Shown here piece after piece: positions 1 to 12,808 of a DNA stretch of 64,000 nucleotides. The position numbers and the translations under genes were made by a program. Each line of letters begins with the position of its first letter. Position 1 is the stretch's first letter. The DNA comes from Rhizophagus irregularis (taxonomy: Eukaryota; Glomeromycota; Glomeromycetes; Glomerales; Glomeraceae), in assembly GCF_026210795.1 (NCBI RefSeq), contig NC_089433.1, forward strand, positions 372,001 through 436,000, read 5' to 3'. The notes under the pieces are model-generated. The model was not told where the DNA came from, made no database searches, and was given only the letters and a program-made list of their open reading frames with translations.

Positions 1-859
1 TATAAAAAGAAAAATATACTAGTTATCTTCAAATAGAATATTGAAGTATATAAAAATAAATAAATATAGTGAAATCATACTAGTTTAGAAGTGGGACTTA
101 ATAGTAATATTATAATAATAATTCCAACAAATAGTAAGAAAATAAAACTTCTATATAAAAAACTAAATCACAAGATTTTGGACCAACTTTTTAATTTAAA
201 AAAGCCATAAAAAGAAGTATTACTTATTACTGAATACTTTTTTTAAAACATTTCCAATGCTCATAACTAACAGTTAACAATGAGAACAAAAAACTTTAAA
301 AAAAAGTAATAAACAGAAAAAATGTGATACCAATATCAAAAAAAAATTTTCAATAAGCAAATCATATTTCATATCTGGCCAATGGTCACCTTCATCCACT
401 TCTTCTTTTCTTTTTAGAGATGATATCATATGTGTATATAAATGCAACCTCACATGAATACTGAAACTGTGTACTCCCACTTGGTTCCACCATTAACTGA
501 AAACATCTTCTAAAAGTGCATCCTTAGAGAAAATACTAAAAATCATTGTACATAGTGGAATCTTGTGACCAATATACAATTCAGGTATTTTCTTTTGTAA
601 TCATACAGAGTATCCAAAACTTAAATATTAAAAGTAACATCAAATTGTCTTATATAAAACAAGTGATTTATTACATAGATTTTTTCTGATACCACAGTTT
701 GCAATAATCCCATAGCATTTACCTTTCTACTTCTTTTTTAAGTTCCATATTTTCTTTTTTTAGATAATGTTTTCTTTTAAGGTTTTTAACCCTATTTTCT
801 AAGGCCCTTTCTGTTGTTGTATTTTGTAATTCCCACTCTTATTGCCTGTGTATGTGATA
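1..859. other. AT-rich stretch without a supported gene
   Basis: No open frame here has a start, splice sites or a recognisable motif. The short minus-strand frame at 274-480 is low-complexity hydrophobic sequence and is not supported as a gene. Confidence 0.6.
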
Positions 860-1003
860 ATGTTGGAAGATAACTAACTTTGCATTATTCATATCTTTTA
901 AATTTCCTTTAAGATTAAGATCTAATGTTAATATTTGGCCTTTATAATCCAATCTATCAAACACATAAGCATGTAATTCTCTAGCTATTAAAATTCCAGT
1001 ACC
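860..1003 (-). pseudogene. Possible relic of a LINE-type endonuclease or related domain
   Basis: Read on the minus strand from about 1003 down to 860, one frame stays open and gives GTGILIARELHAYVF, then FDRLDYKGQILTLDL. This resembles the strand spacing of the endonuclease/exonuclease/phosphatase fold in non-LTR retrotransposons, where a glycine-rich strand is followed by a G-x-I-L-x-L-x-L strand. Both flanks are closed by stops, no catalytic residues can be placed, and the neighbouring frame at 981-1172 (MKKDNFILDLMEEKK...) may be a displaced piece of the same relic. The family assignment is an inference from a short stretch and could be wrong. Confidence 0.3.
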
Positions 1004-1172
1004 CTAGATAGTTTTCATTATCTTTATTTGTAAAATATGATATATAATTGTTCATAATAGTTTTGTATATATATTTGGCCTCTATATTTTTAAGAAAGTT
1101 CAGATACTGTATATCCAATATGCTAATTTTCTTTTCTTCCATTAGATCTAATATAAAATTGTCTTTTTTCAA

Positions 1173-4100
1173 TTATTAATGTGCTTATGTTGACTGTAAT
1201 CATTGATTGTTTAGGTTCAGTACAATATTGTCTAATAGAAATTGGAACCATTCTGGAGTTTATCCCTTTTTGCAGTTGAGTGAACCTTTAATATCAGATC
1301 AGGTTCTAAGAAAATAACCATCTCAGCTAATGACAAATGTTGATCAAGAAGTGAAATTTGTTTTTTCTTTAAACTAGTCATATATACCTTCAACGTTATC
1401 GTCTGATAATCTTATTCATTTCTCAAATTCACTACTCTTCTCAGTATTATGTCTTGAGATTCTTTCATTATCATCAATATTTCATTTTTCGCGTAATAAA
1501 TCTAAAAATTGGGTTGAACATCAATATCCTGCCTTTTGTTAAGTGCATTATCAACCTAAATATTCGTGCATTTTCAAATTGGGGCTACTTTGGACCATAA
1601 AATTTTTAAAGCTTTCTTGTCCTTTTGAAATAGAATCAAAAATATTAAGAATGTTAGGGTAAATAGGATTATATAAAATGGAAAAATAAAAATTTTCAGG
1701 TAACAATAAAGAAGTTTTGAAAATTAATCAAATTGATTCAGTTAAATTCAGTACAAATATAAGTAAAAATAAAAATGTATTGAGTAAGGTATTCTATACA
1801 TGGTATTAAAACTTTATTGATCATGTAAATCACATGATTATGGGTGTATAATACTGTAACATGTGTGTTTAATTTTGTTGAAGATAATGACTGAGAAGTT
1901 GTCTATGTTAATGTATTCTTTCTGAATAGTATTTCTTTAATATGTATTTCTTTAATATCTTGACCTTCATATCATCAATACATAAAGGAATTTTAGTCAA
2001 GTCTTGTTTAAAAAGATTCATTGGTGAGAAGCTTTGTTTTGTCTTATTGACTTTAATGTTCATGAAATTGTAAAAATCATCTGCTATTAAGATGTTTGAT
2101 ACTAAAGGTGAGATAATGAACTAAAAAACCTGAGGCTATGCATTTTGATTTATCTCACTAATTAATTGGCAGTGTTTGACCAAATCATGTGCTTTCATTA
2201 ATATTAAAGGTGATTTTCTGCGATGTATTTTGCATAATAAGAACAATATTAATTGCTTTATAAGTATAGTTTTGTATTTGAAAGTTATAGATAATAAAAT
2301 TTTCACATTATTAATATAACTTCGATATATTTCCTTTTGGAATATTTATCTCTTAGTATATCAAATCAAGTATAAATTCCATTTAAATTTAATTCAATTT
2401 GATGTTACTTTTCTTAATACTTTTCTTAATAAAATTCCACAACTATGTAGTATTAGAAAATAATATACTATGAATAAATTGATATCAATGTAATTGTAAA
2501 ATAGTAAGAAGTATATTATTAAGTTTATCAATTTATTTTTTTTCTTTTTTTTAGTGAAAAAGAAATGTTATTTTGGCAACTTATTTACATTTAAAGGGGT
2601 ATGCCAAGAGATTTGTTACTTATTTTGGGTCAATTATTAAAATTTTGTTGTTATATTTGTATCAAAGGTTTTGAAACTTCATTTTTTCAATTTTATTCCA
2701 TCCTGAAATATTCAAATATTCAATATTGCTTTTTAAAGTTTTTTGCAAATTGATGAATAAAATTGTAATGTAGTGTGTATTGAAATATTTAATATTGTTT
2801 TTTTAAGTTTTTTGTATAGCTTCTTCCTATTTTAGCTTCAAAAAAGTTGAGAGTTATAACATTACTTTCAATTGAAGAATGCATACATTTATTCATTAGT
2901 GCACTCATTGTTCTGGTAAATTTGTTAATGAAAAGGTCTCATATTTATGATATCAATAATGAATATCTTGACCTATATTTTTGTATTTTCTTAATAGTTT
3001 GTAACTGGTTTCTTTATAAAAAATATTTTCTTTTAAGTATAGTCTCCATATTTATTTATATAATAATAATTTTTGTCTAGACTTTCAAACTTTTAACATT
3101 ATTTTTTTCTGAAAAAATTTGGTTTAGATGATCAGTGGAAAGAGTTCTCTTTAAACTGATTTTTTTACCAATATTAAAATTGTAATGTAGTATGTATTAA
3201 ATATTCAATATTACTTTTTTAAGTTTTTTTGCAAATTGATGAATAAAATTGTAATTTAATGTGTATTTATTTATTAATAAATTTCTCACATGAAAAGTGG
3301 CTTTAACTTAATTAAAAAACAAAAGTTATATTATTTGTCCATAATTTTAAATATTTGGGTAAAAGTTATTTGTCCAAATTTTCAAAAATAAATAAATTTA
3401 TGGTATTGACCTAAAAATAATAATAATTATATAAGTAGATTAATTACAATTAGAATTTTGCATAGCCATTATCTGTTATGAAAAAAATTTTTTATCAGCC
3501 ACTTTTTTTGCTAAGCAAATTTAATCAAAACTCTAAAATTTACCAATTATATTATTATATTATATTATTAATATGATGTATTTTTATACCAAAAAAAAAA
3601 ATTTATTAATGTAAAATTATTTAAGAGAATTTCCTATTAATAATGTTTAAATTTTCAAATTTTTGGTTTAAGCAAAATACAAAAATTGGGATCAATACTT
3701 AATATTTTATGATAAAGGTATTACAATAATATAATAATTTATTAAATCAACTTGTTTATACTGGTTTAAACTTAGCCCATTTTAAGCCACTAAAACTGGT
3801 TATAGGCTTAGTCAAGCTAAGCTTAACCTTAACTTGGCTTGGTTTGAGCCAAGCCTTTTTTACTTGTAAATATAGAATTATCTAATATTATTATAAATTT
3901 ACTGTATTAACTGTATTAACTGAATAATTATCAATTTAATATCTCATCTCCTTTATTTCATTTGTAATTGTATATAGAAATGTACAATAAAATATAACTA
4001 AAAAAAAAATGAGATGGAAAGTAAAATGGTTCTTTAAAGTTTTAAGGAAATTTGTTACAACTCGGAAAAAAAAAAAATATTAAGCATCCTGCTTGAATAA

Positions 4101-4361
4101 GAAGAAAAGTGAAAGAAGTAAGCCACATAACAATTGACCCATGACACAATTAAAGAAAACGTTTGTTATAATGAAAACCACTAAGGCATGTGATCACGGT
4201 TCACGAGTTTGATACAGCTCGCATGTGATCTTACAAATATTAATTACAAATTTCTTTGCTTTATTACATAAGCAATAATATTCCAAATATTAATTATTGC
4301 TTCTATGAAGATAAAATTATTAGTTTAATATATACTGTATACATATAAATATTAAAACTTT
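1173..4361. other. Gene-poor AT-rich region with diverged short repeats
   Basis: No coding gene is supported. A diverged direct repeat is visible at about 2700-2815 and again at 3175-3265: both carry 'ttgcaaattgatgaataaaa' followed by a TGTAATGTAGT(A/G)TGTATT-like string. A local cluster of short inverted words occurs at 3760-3860 (for example 'ttggcttggtttgagccaag'). The open frame at 2847-3080 is hydrophobic and lacks support. Confidence 0.5.
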
Positions 4362-6491
4362 TTACTGTACATACCGAATAAACAATTCATTTTCAATATC
4401 TTTAATTGGATATGATACATTAATTTCACCATCATTTTCTTGATATGATTTATACCATTTTAATGCTTCTATTTTATTTTTTTGAGTACCTTCACCATTT
4501 TTATAACATTCGGCTAATTCATATTGAGATGGTATAAATCCATTTTCAGCAGATTTTTTAAATAATTCGAATGCTATAATTGAATTATTTTGTGCATTAT
4601 AATTGAATTGATGATAACAAGATGCAAGAAAATGTAAAGCTATATTTAATCCATTATTAACAGCATGTTGACAAAATTCCAATGATCTTTCATTATAATT
4701 TTTTTCAACGGTATAACCAAGATAATAATAAAATCCAACCTCATAATATCCATTGAAATCATTTTGTTGACTTGATCTCATATACCATTCGAATGCTATA
4801 TTTATACTTTTATTTACTCCAAAACCTCTATTATAAAAGACTCCTAACATTAATTCATAATATTGTAAAGTAGGATTATTTATAAGGTAATTAAAAATTT
4901 CTTTTGATCTTGATTCATATCTTTCTAATACTTTATTAAAATCAAAAGTTTTTATCCATCCAATCTTATTTCTTTTTAAATAATTTTGAATAATTTCTTC
5001 TAAATCATCTCTTAAACCTTTTTCATATTCACTAATACTAGATGATATCATTGATGGTGTACCTAAATATATAATAAAATATTAATAAGAATTTAATCAA
5101 ATACTGTATGATTGATTGAATGATTGAATGATTGAATGATTGATTTTACTTACTAATTTGACTAGTAAATTGCGCTAAATTCAGTTCGTTAATATTATCA
5201 TCAATTGTTAAGTATGATCGTGATTGTAAATTATTTTCATTATTCAATATATTAGAACTATTAGAATTTGTTTCATCACTATAAATATTTATTTTAATAT
5301 CAACCGTAGAATTATCTTTAGAAAAACGTTTCAATGTATCGTAAACTTCTTCAGCATTCGGTCTTAAATCTGGATCATTATCCCAACATTTCTGATAAAG
5401 TTCAACATATTCTAATGGTGTATCATTCATTGGTGATTCTCTATATCCATTTGCAATCCTATAACATAAAGTAGCTCTTGAAATACTTGGAAAAGGAGGA
5501 TACCCGCTTGTTATTTCCCATAAAAGAATTCCTAAACTATAAATATCAGATCTTTTGTCTCTTACATAATTATCAACAACATAACATTGCGGTTCAATAT
5601 ATTCTAACATCCCCCAAGCTATTGAATTTGATGTAATTTCACCCGTTAAATGTTTAGATAACCCAAGGTCCGCAATCATCAAATTATTATTATCAACTAA
5701 TATATTCTTTGCATGCTATAAAAAAAAAAATAAATAAATAATTTTAGATATGAATTAAAAAATATTAAAAAAATTTTATTAACAGTTGAGGATAAATAAA
5801 TTTATTACCAAATCTCTATGAATAATTTTTCTAGAATGTAAACATTTCAATCCACAAGTAATTTCTGATGCCATCCGAATTTTATCATCCCAATTAAGTG
5901 ACTTAAAATTATTTTTTAAATATTCTCTTAAATTTCCACGATTAGCGTATTGTAACACCATTATATAATTATTTGTTATTGGTTCTAGTATATTATAAAG
6001 ATAAAAATAAAATAAATTAATATGTTATTTAATACATTTGAAGTGGTTACAGAAATGTCAAAAATAATCCAACCTTTTGTAATTCCTAAAAATCGATTTA
6101 TGTTCGGATGGAAATTAACTTTTCTTAAATTTCTTAACTAAGTTAACGTACGTTAATGGATTATTTATTTTGAACAATAATAATGAAATCGTCAATATAA
6201 TAAATCATGATGATGAGAATAAATCTTATTATAATAAATCTTGAATATGAACAATATATACTGTACCTCTTTAAGAAATCTATTCATATTATCTTGATTG
6301 ACTGAATTATATTCGATAATTTTTAATGCTATTTTAATACCACAACTTTTCCAATCAGCTTTATTCACAATTCCGAACGCTCCTTCGCCAACTTTTTCAA
6401 AATTACTAAATTCATCATAATCAAAATAATTTATGTCATCATCCCTTATTTTCATATCGATCCACTCGCATAATGAAGTCATATTTTGCAA
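4362..6491 (-). CDS. Tyrosine-kinase-like protein kinase fused to Sel1 repeats (5 exons)
   Basis: Exons on the minus strand: 6491-6267, 6137-6074, 5984-5809, 5715-5154 and 5062-4362. All junctions are GT-AG and the frame closes at 575 residues. The kinase domain has glycine loop GEGAFG (35-40), the beta-3 lysine in ALKII (K57), HRDL (152-155) followed by HAKN with N159, a metal-binding D171 in a DLG rather than DFG motif, and an EYIEP tract where APE is usual. DIYSLGILLWEITSGYPPF and the RPNAEEV region end the C-lobe. After a serine/asparagine-rich linker, the last exon (from about residue 343) carries several Sel1 repeats (for example AFEWYMRSSQQNDFNGYYEV), which are protein-interaction modules. 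Catalytic residues are present, so activity is plausible. It is a close paralogue of the gene at 15195-17957, with the same exon 2 and 3 lengths (64 and 176 nt). Exon calls were made by eye. Confidence 0.85.
5109..5144. repeat. Octamer microsatellite (TGATTGAA)n in intron 4 of the kinase-Sel1 gene
   Basis: About four copies of 'tgattgaa' run together just downstream of the exon 4 donor (GTAAGTA, minus strand). The repeat lies wholly inside the intron. Confidence 0.8.
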
Positions 6492-7101
6492 GAAATTTTT
6501 TTTTTCTTTTTTTTAAAAAAAAATAAAAAAAATAAAGAGAAGAATTATTTTTTTGCACGAAAGAAGTACATTCGGAAAGTTTGATATTTTGTAAATACAA
6601 CACGGGGATAGACGACAGATTAGTAAACCGTTAAAAGCTGATCTTTCTAAAAGCATAATCTTGCGTTTTGTAGAACTTTTATTTACAGATGAAACGATAA
6701 CATGTGATTTTCTTCAACGGATTGAAGGATAAATGCATGAAATAAATGAAATAAGGTAGAAAGTGCATAAACCAGTTAACATACTATTTTTGTGAAACGA
6801 TATCGTATGAATCTGTAATGATTTTTTCATGCGACAATAATTAACGTTCAACGAAATATAATAATTTACTTTCTTACTTCTTGTATCAATAGATAATATA
6901 AAATGTTAAAAAATTGATAAATTTATTATTTTATACACGACATTTAGAACAAACAAAACATAATATTCTAATGTATGATAAAATGTAATAAAAAAAAAAA
7001 TATATGTAAAATATGAAGATATTATGCCTGCATATATATAACTTCAATAATTTAAATATGCAAAAATCTATGATACAATATAATAAATATGAGTTTTTTT
7101 T
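6492..7101. other. Intergenic region upstream of the kinase-Sel1 gene
   Basis: This 0.6-kb spacer holds the presumed promoter of the kinase at 4362-6491 and the 3' end of the membrane gene at 7102-8280. A poly-A/poly-T run lies directly upstream of the kinase start codon. No defined core promoter element can be assigned. Confidence 0.4.
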
Positions 7102-8280
7102 TTACTTTTCCACATCATTATTATTATTATCATTATTGTTATCATTATCATTATTTCTTCGTTTATCAGGTTTACGACGATCTTTTAATGCTTCAAATAC
7201 ACGACCTATTATGGCTATAGGTAATTTTACTGAAATTGTAATAAGTTTTAAGAACGGTATTAATGTATAATCGCCTTCAACTTCCCTTTTATACAAAATC
7301 TAAGATAAAGAAAAAAATTAATTACGCGTTTCTTTAAAAATCTTTTTTTAATAAAAGTACTATATATATTACTTTTTACATACCTGAATAACAAATTGAG
7401 GTATATCTGCAATAATAGAACTTATGACACAACCCCATAATATCATGGTCTTAGAATCATCAGAAAATGGAGCATTAAACTTTTTCATTCTAAAAATCTC
7501 TGAATAAAGTAATTTCAACGTTGACATATCAGCTCCTGCAAGTACTGCGGCTGTTGCTGCAAATGATGAATTATCATAAAACCATCGTCTAAATTCTGTG
7601 GAACCCTTCTTTTTTTCATTAATTATTATCATGAGTGAAAGTACAATATTCACAATCACTGGACCTATCAAAAATATGATACTGTAAAAAGGAGGAACGA
7701 AAATTTAATAAGCTAGGAAGTTTATTTGTATTATGCATTAAATAAATTATTTACCTTGGCACATAAAGTGAAGGAACATCTTTCCCTTGATTTTTGACAA
7801 AAAGTGCATCGAGAATAAAATCCAATAAAGTCCATGGTATCGAAAGTATAACGCCACTCATTGCCTAATAATATGATGTATATCGTGCACGAACGTTTAT
7901 TAATAATCACATTATTAATAAATTATAATAATGTTCAGGATAACTTATCACATACCTTTCTATTTAAACAAAAAGATATTCCAAAACATAAAAGGAGAAA
8001 CAACCCAAATAGGCCAAGTGCGATACCTCCAACTATTTATAAAACAGAAAAGTAAGGGAACGAGCTCAAAAAAAAAAAAAAAGATTCACCAATTATTTGT
8101 TAACTTACAGGTATATTGAAAAACTACTCCAGCTGAAAGTGCTCTCTTTTCGATATTATTGTGTGATGAAGGTGAAAATCGTTTGTCGTTGGATTCAACT
8201 TCACATAATGAAATTTGGATAAAATATAATAAGAATGAAAGTAATAGAAAATTAAAGATTTTGGGGGATTTTGAATACAT
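7102..8280 (-). CDS. Multipass membrane protein with N-terminal signal-like segment (5 exons)
   Basis: Exons on the minus strand: 8280-8109, 8032-7956, 7864-7755, 7681-7384 and 7299-7102. All junctions are GT-AG and the reading frame closes at 284 residues. The start is the ATG opening MYSKSPKIFNFLLLSFLLYF, a clear signal peptide or first membrane segment. Further hydrophobic segments lie at about 58-80 (GGIALGLFGLFLLLCFGISF), 85-105, 121-141, 200-219 and 229-255. A soluble stretch with FRRWFYDNSSFAATAAVLAG sits between segments four and five, and the C-terminus is an Asn/Asp-rich tail encoded by a trinucleotide run. The layout matches a multipass family, with an IPQFVIQ motif, that is widespread in glomeromycotan genomes; its biochemical role is unknown to me. 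It is a good structural gene model with no functional call. Confidence 0.75.
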
Positions 8281-8903
8281 TTTTTGAAGATATTTTTTTT
8301 TTTGTATGAAAAATAAAAACGTAAACAAGTTTTTTGAGGGAAAAAAAAGTACTTTACGATAAATATATATAGAAGACCATTTTATTTGTGATATGAAGGC
8401 GAAACATGCATGAAACAACGATTATAAGTAATAGATTTAATCATTTCTTTCTTTTTTTGACAAAAATATTGATGGGGTACAAAGTATATATGGATTAATG
8501 AGCACAGAAAAGCTTCCTTTTGTTAATTTAGTTAAAACAATTTACATTGTAATTATATATAAAGCGATAATGGATGATACTTGTTTAAAAAGGTATTTTG
8601 CGTAATATAAACTAAATAAAGGGGAATTGCGTTTTAGATGTAGTAGAGGAATCTTTGCTTTAAACTAACGCTAACTAAAAAATTTGATTAACCGGAAGAT
8701 CCGATCTTGATCATCATTTTTTTTTTTTGGTATAACGAATGAAAAAAAAGAATCAATCATTATTCGCCAAAAGAAATGGTATAATATATAATTGTTCAAC
8801 AATATGAAAATTTGATTAACACGAAAAGGAGGAAAATGTCATTTAAGGAAATTGGTTCATTAAATATACAATGAACATACCTTATTAATAAATCTAAAAC
8901 ATA
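8281..8903. other. Intergenic, no feature seen
   Basis: AT-rich spacer upstream of the membrane protein gene, with several poly-T runs. I see no coding or structural signal. Confidence 0.5.
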
Positions 8904-9036
8904 CAGTACTTCCGAAATTAAGCATCCTTAATGTTGCCCAAAGTCATCATAAGTGCCGATCAAAGTTGGCTTAATGCGATTATGCGACCCGAGTACTCAA
9001 TATTCAGGGGATGCTTAATTTTGGTTATACGAACTG
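8904..9036. mobile_element. MITE-like element with CAGT...ACTG ends, about 133 bp
   Basis: The left end reads CAGTACTTCCGAAATTAAGC and the reverse complement of the right end reads CAGTTCGTATAACCAAAATT followed by AAGCATCC. The two share the CAGT tip and AAATTAAGCATCC. No open frame lies inside. CAGT tips are typical of Tc1/mariner-derived elements, but a clean TA duplication is not visible on the right, so the superfamily is uncertain. Confidence 0.5.
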
Positions 9037-10614
9037 AAAAACAAACGTAAAGTTAGGTTAATCCTTATTATACAAGTACGAAAATTATTGGTTCCTTTAT
9101 TTGGATATCGAATGTTTCAAGATTTACATTCGAAATTACTAAATAGGTTTAAATGATTTGATCGTTGTGTGATTTACATGAAACCTAAGGAGGTTGAAAT
9201 TGCCCCAAAAAAAAATAATTTATGCATGTTAATTTCATAGGTTCATTTAATATTTGCATAAATAAAGTAAATAGGTCACAACAACCACGATACTATTTGT
9301 AAAATGATTTATTGGATAACAACTAATTTTTTTGGGTAAAGTTTCTGATAATAGGGTACAATGATAAGATCCGAAAAGGAAATTTGCGTGTATCATGTTA
9401 CACATTTTACGGGTTTCGTGGGTTCCATCAAGCCGGAATATTTATACTTAAAATAGTAATTTTTTCTTGATCGTCAAAAAAAATTATAAAATGTATTTTT
9501 AATTTATAAAATATTGTACGGTAAGCATGTCGCAATAAATTAGACGCGAACAAAGATTTTATTCTGTATGAATTATTGTTTAATAATGACACAATATATA
9601 AGACAAACATGCAATTCATTAATCATAATTTCATAAAGTTTAACGAATTTTTTAAAAAAGGTTAACCCCCGAAATTTATTCCCAATTTTTAATTAAGTCA
9701 TGTGATTCTTTGTCTATTTATAATATTTATTTAGACATGGCTCCTTTGTTATAGTTTATAACTGTTTACCTTTTTTAAATAATTTAATGAGGTTAATACA
9801 AGGATATTATGGATTTTGTTTGAATATATATTTTCTTTCTGATAAAACATAAAAATTAATTTTCTTTAAAATATTTAATTTACTTTTTAGTGCATAATAG
9901 ATAAATTCTTTCTGCATATTAATAATTTTTTCTTTTTTTTACTTTGAATATTTTTTTTAAATATTAAATATATACAATATATTCACGACTAGTTTAAAGA
10001 TGTTAAGCCAAATTTTATTTTTTTTTATGTACGACTAATTTTTGTACCCGTGTAATATTTGTAATATTTTGTACGGTATGAAATAATGAAATCAACGTAT
10101 TAAATCGAGTAGATAAATCGAATAAATCGAAAATTCACATGCTTATCTTTTTTATACAAGGAGTTATTTCATGTGTCAAAATCTTTACGTTCAAACTTAC
10201 ATATTTATAATTTCTAATTACCAGGGATGAAATTAACAAAGTCCGAACGTCCCGTTGAATTGGCAATTATCCAATTGTAAAGACAGTATCTTTTACCGCA
10301 GTAGGTATCACCGTGATACCGTGATATTTATAGTATAAATAGGACAGAGGCGTTAAGGTATGACGCAAAATTCCATTTATACTCGTTCATTTTAAAAGAA
10401 TAAAAGGAAATCAAAATCATACTTCATTATAATGTAATAGAATTGTGAAACAAAAATAAGAGTGTCATTTGCTTTGTGTATAACACATATAATATATTGT
10501 TTGATAATACTTATTTTCATTATTATACTGTAAATACCCAATTCTTTCCTTTTATTGCGTTTTTTTTAAAAAAAACCCCAGTTAATATTTAATAATAAAA
10601 CATAGAATTCTATT
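9037..10614. other. Gene-poor spacer
   Basis: No supported gene. The minus-strand frame at 9428-9619 is short and has no motif. Around 10300 there is a small palindromic word, TATCACCGTGATA, but no larger structure. Confidence 0.45.
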
Positions 10615-11610
10615 ATGAACATACAAAATGATAATCAATCATTTAAATTTACCGATGCGGATTTAAATGATGTGGTTGGAAATAATAACGTTAATGTTGA
10701 TGTCAATTTTCAAATTGAATCAACCAATTTAAAAGAATCAACATCTGGTTTTGAAATAATCGAATAGAATTCTTCTAATACTTCAAAAATTCTTACCGAT
10801 GTTATGGAAAAGCTTCACACATGTTTTTTGAATACTTTAGAAGAACATGAAATCATGAATAAAGATGCAGAAAAAGGCCAGTGTGGAATTTCGCTTTCAA
10901 TGATTGTTGTGCTTTTGACGAATATCAACTAATGTACCAAGTCCTTAACATTCGACCTCATCCCAGTTTTCGTTTTATCCATGAAGAACACACTTCAAGT
11001 AAATCTTCTTACTCGGTTGTTACAAATGCACGTGGAATTTATCTAATTGTCGTAATAGTTGTCGCTCCTTCTGATAGTCAACGAGTAATAAAGCGTCAAC
11101 AAGGTTTGATGGATGCGAAACAACTTAAAGAACAATTTCGCCTCGCAAATATAAATAACGAGAAAGTTGTTTGTTGTTCTCGGCGCATTTATTATGAATG
11201 AAACCGAAATGAATAAAAGTACCATCATTTTTATCGACGAGAATGATGAAGCAATTGCTCGTGCTGCGGACGAGAATTACCTTGTTAACAAACAGGTAAT
11301 CGACGAAGTTTATTTAGAGGCGTCTCGGCCGGTAATGGATCTTCAAGAAGAGATGTTGCAACAAGGTATAAAGTATTTTTATTAGCGGTTTCTTTTGCAA
11401 TTTTATATTTATACTTACTAAAAGTCGATCAAAATTTTTTTAAAGGCCTCAGATCGATTGGTTGTTATGATGATGTTGTTATTGACGATTGCGAAAATCT
11501 TGTTATTGAAGAGTTATCCGAAGAAGAAATGATGAACAATCTTCAAATCAACAACAAACATCTGACTACAAATCTTTATTATATATTATGGTTCAAGTCA
11601 TGGTATTAAT
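10615..11610 (+). pseudogene. Decayed protein-coding locus of unknown family
   Basis: An acidic, Asn-rich frame starts at ATG 10615 (MNIQNDNQSFKFTDADLNDV) and meets an in-frame TAG at about 10765. The same frame then stays open through KILTDVMEKLHTCFLNTLEE to about 10880. The coding signal moves to another frame (10881-11180, with IRPHPSFRFIHEEHTSSKSS) and returns to the first frame at 11167-11370 (FIDENDEAIARAADENYLV). A possible last exon follows an acceptor at about 11446 (IGCYDDVVIDDCENLVIEEL). At least one stop and two frame changes in otherwise codon-like sequence suggest a dead gene. I do not recognise the family. Confidence 0.4.
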
Positions 11611-12582
11611 ATTAGCAATAATTTATAAAATAAATTTTACTTAGGATGAATTAAATTTACCTTATTAGAAATGATAATTTATATTAAAATGGAAATTCAT
11701 ACATATTATTATATTATTCAGCCTTGTGTTTAACGATTTTACGAACAGATCTATCATATAATTAGTGACATTTTCAAAATAAAATACTAACAAAAAAATT
11801 TTTTTAAGAGTATCCGATTACAGCAAAAAATCAAAGTTCGGGCGGGGAGGATTAATCGATCCAAGCCTAACGGCATAAAAATTTGATATGTGACATGGTG
11901 GACAATGTGTTGTATTTGAAAAGAAAAATTTGGCTCTGAAAAGGATTAAAGATTTTTTCCTTAATAATTTTTTAAAATTAATCAATTTTTTTTCTCCATT
12001 CTTTCTTTACTTCAATCGAATTTTTAATAATAAAGTACAGCTAAATGTCGTATAGTCCCGATAATCAACTATAATGAATAATATTTATCAACTTAAATAT
12101 ATTAGTTGTTATTTTTAATATTAATTTAAAACATAAAACGTAGTAGTTGTTTTACCGTTTCTACCATTTATGTTAGCGATACAGTAAAAGTGTCGATTTC
12201 CTCGATGGTATAAATCGTGTCAGTATTAAAATTATTTTCGCTATGTTTGTTAAAATGTAAACTTTCATTTATATTATACAACGAACCCCATCCAAAATTA
12301 AATCCATTATTATCATGACTTGTGATTGATTCCATTTACTATCCGACTTACTTTTATATTTTGAGTATCTTCACTATCTTCAAATGAAAAAATGAAAAAA
12401 TAAAATTATCTGACGATCTGTATTAAATAGTTCACTTTATTATATCAATCATGTGTTATTGTTGCACTTTTAAAATAATGAAAACGCGTAAAATAACTGA
12501 ATTTCTTTTGTATTTTAACTTTAATATTAGATAATACGGATGATTATAATGTGGTAATTCAAGAAAGGCCTCTTAGAAGAAT
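11611..12582. other. AT-rich spacer, no feature seen
   Basis: No coding signal. Poly-A/T runs and short AT words only. Confidence 0.45.
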
Positions 12583-12733
12583 TAAGACGAAAAATTAAAG
12601 CTATTTTTTTTTTAAAAAAAAAAACTCTTCACGCGTTTAGGTTCATTAAATATGAAAATAATTTAAGACGAAAAATTAAAGCTATTTTTTTTTAAAAAAA
12701 AAACTCTTTACGCGTTTAGGTTCATTAAATATA
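12583..12733. repeat. Two-copy direct repeat of 81 bp
   Basis: Copies start at 12583 and 12664 with TAAGACGAAAAATTAAAGC, followed by a T-run/A-run, then CTCTT(C/T)ACGCGTTTAGG and TTCATTAAATAT. The copies are nearly identical, so the duplication is recent. Confidence 0.85.
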
Positions 12734-12808
12734 CGAAATTTTGTAACATTACACAGATTTAGAATTATTTCATATTGTTATACACTTCCCAGGCACCACA
12801 CAATAATT

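Noticed and set aside
4195-4235. GTTCACGAGTTTGATAC-like word suggesting a tRNA T-loop
   Set aside because: It folds only into a short CGAG/CTCG hairpin and lacks the other tRNA arms.
8904-9036. Resemblance of GATGCTTAATTTTGG and related words to 5S rRNA-like sequence
   Set aside because: The inverted ends fit a MITE better, and the conserved 5S internal control boxes are absent.
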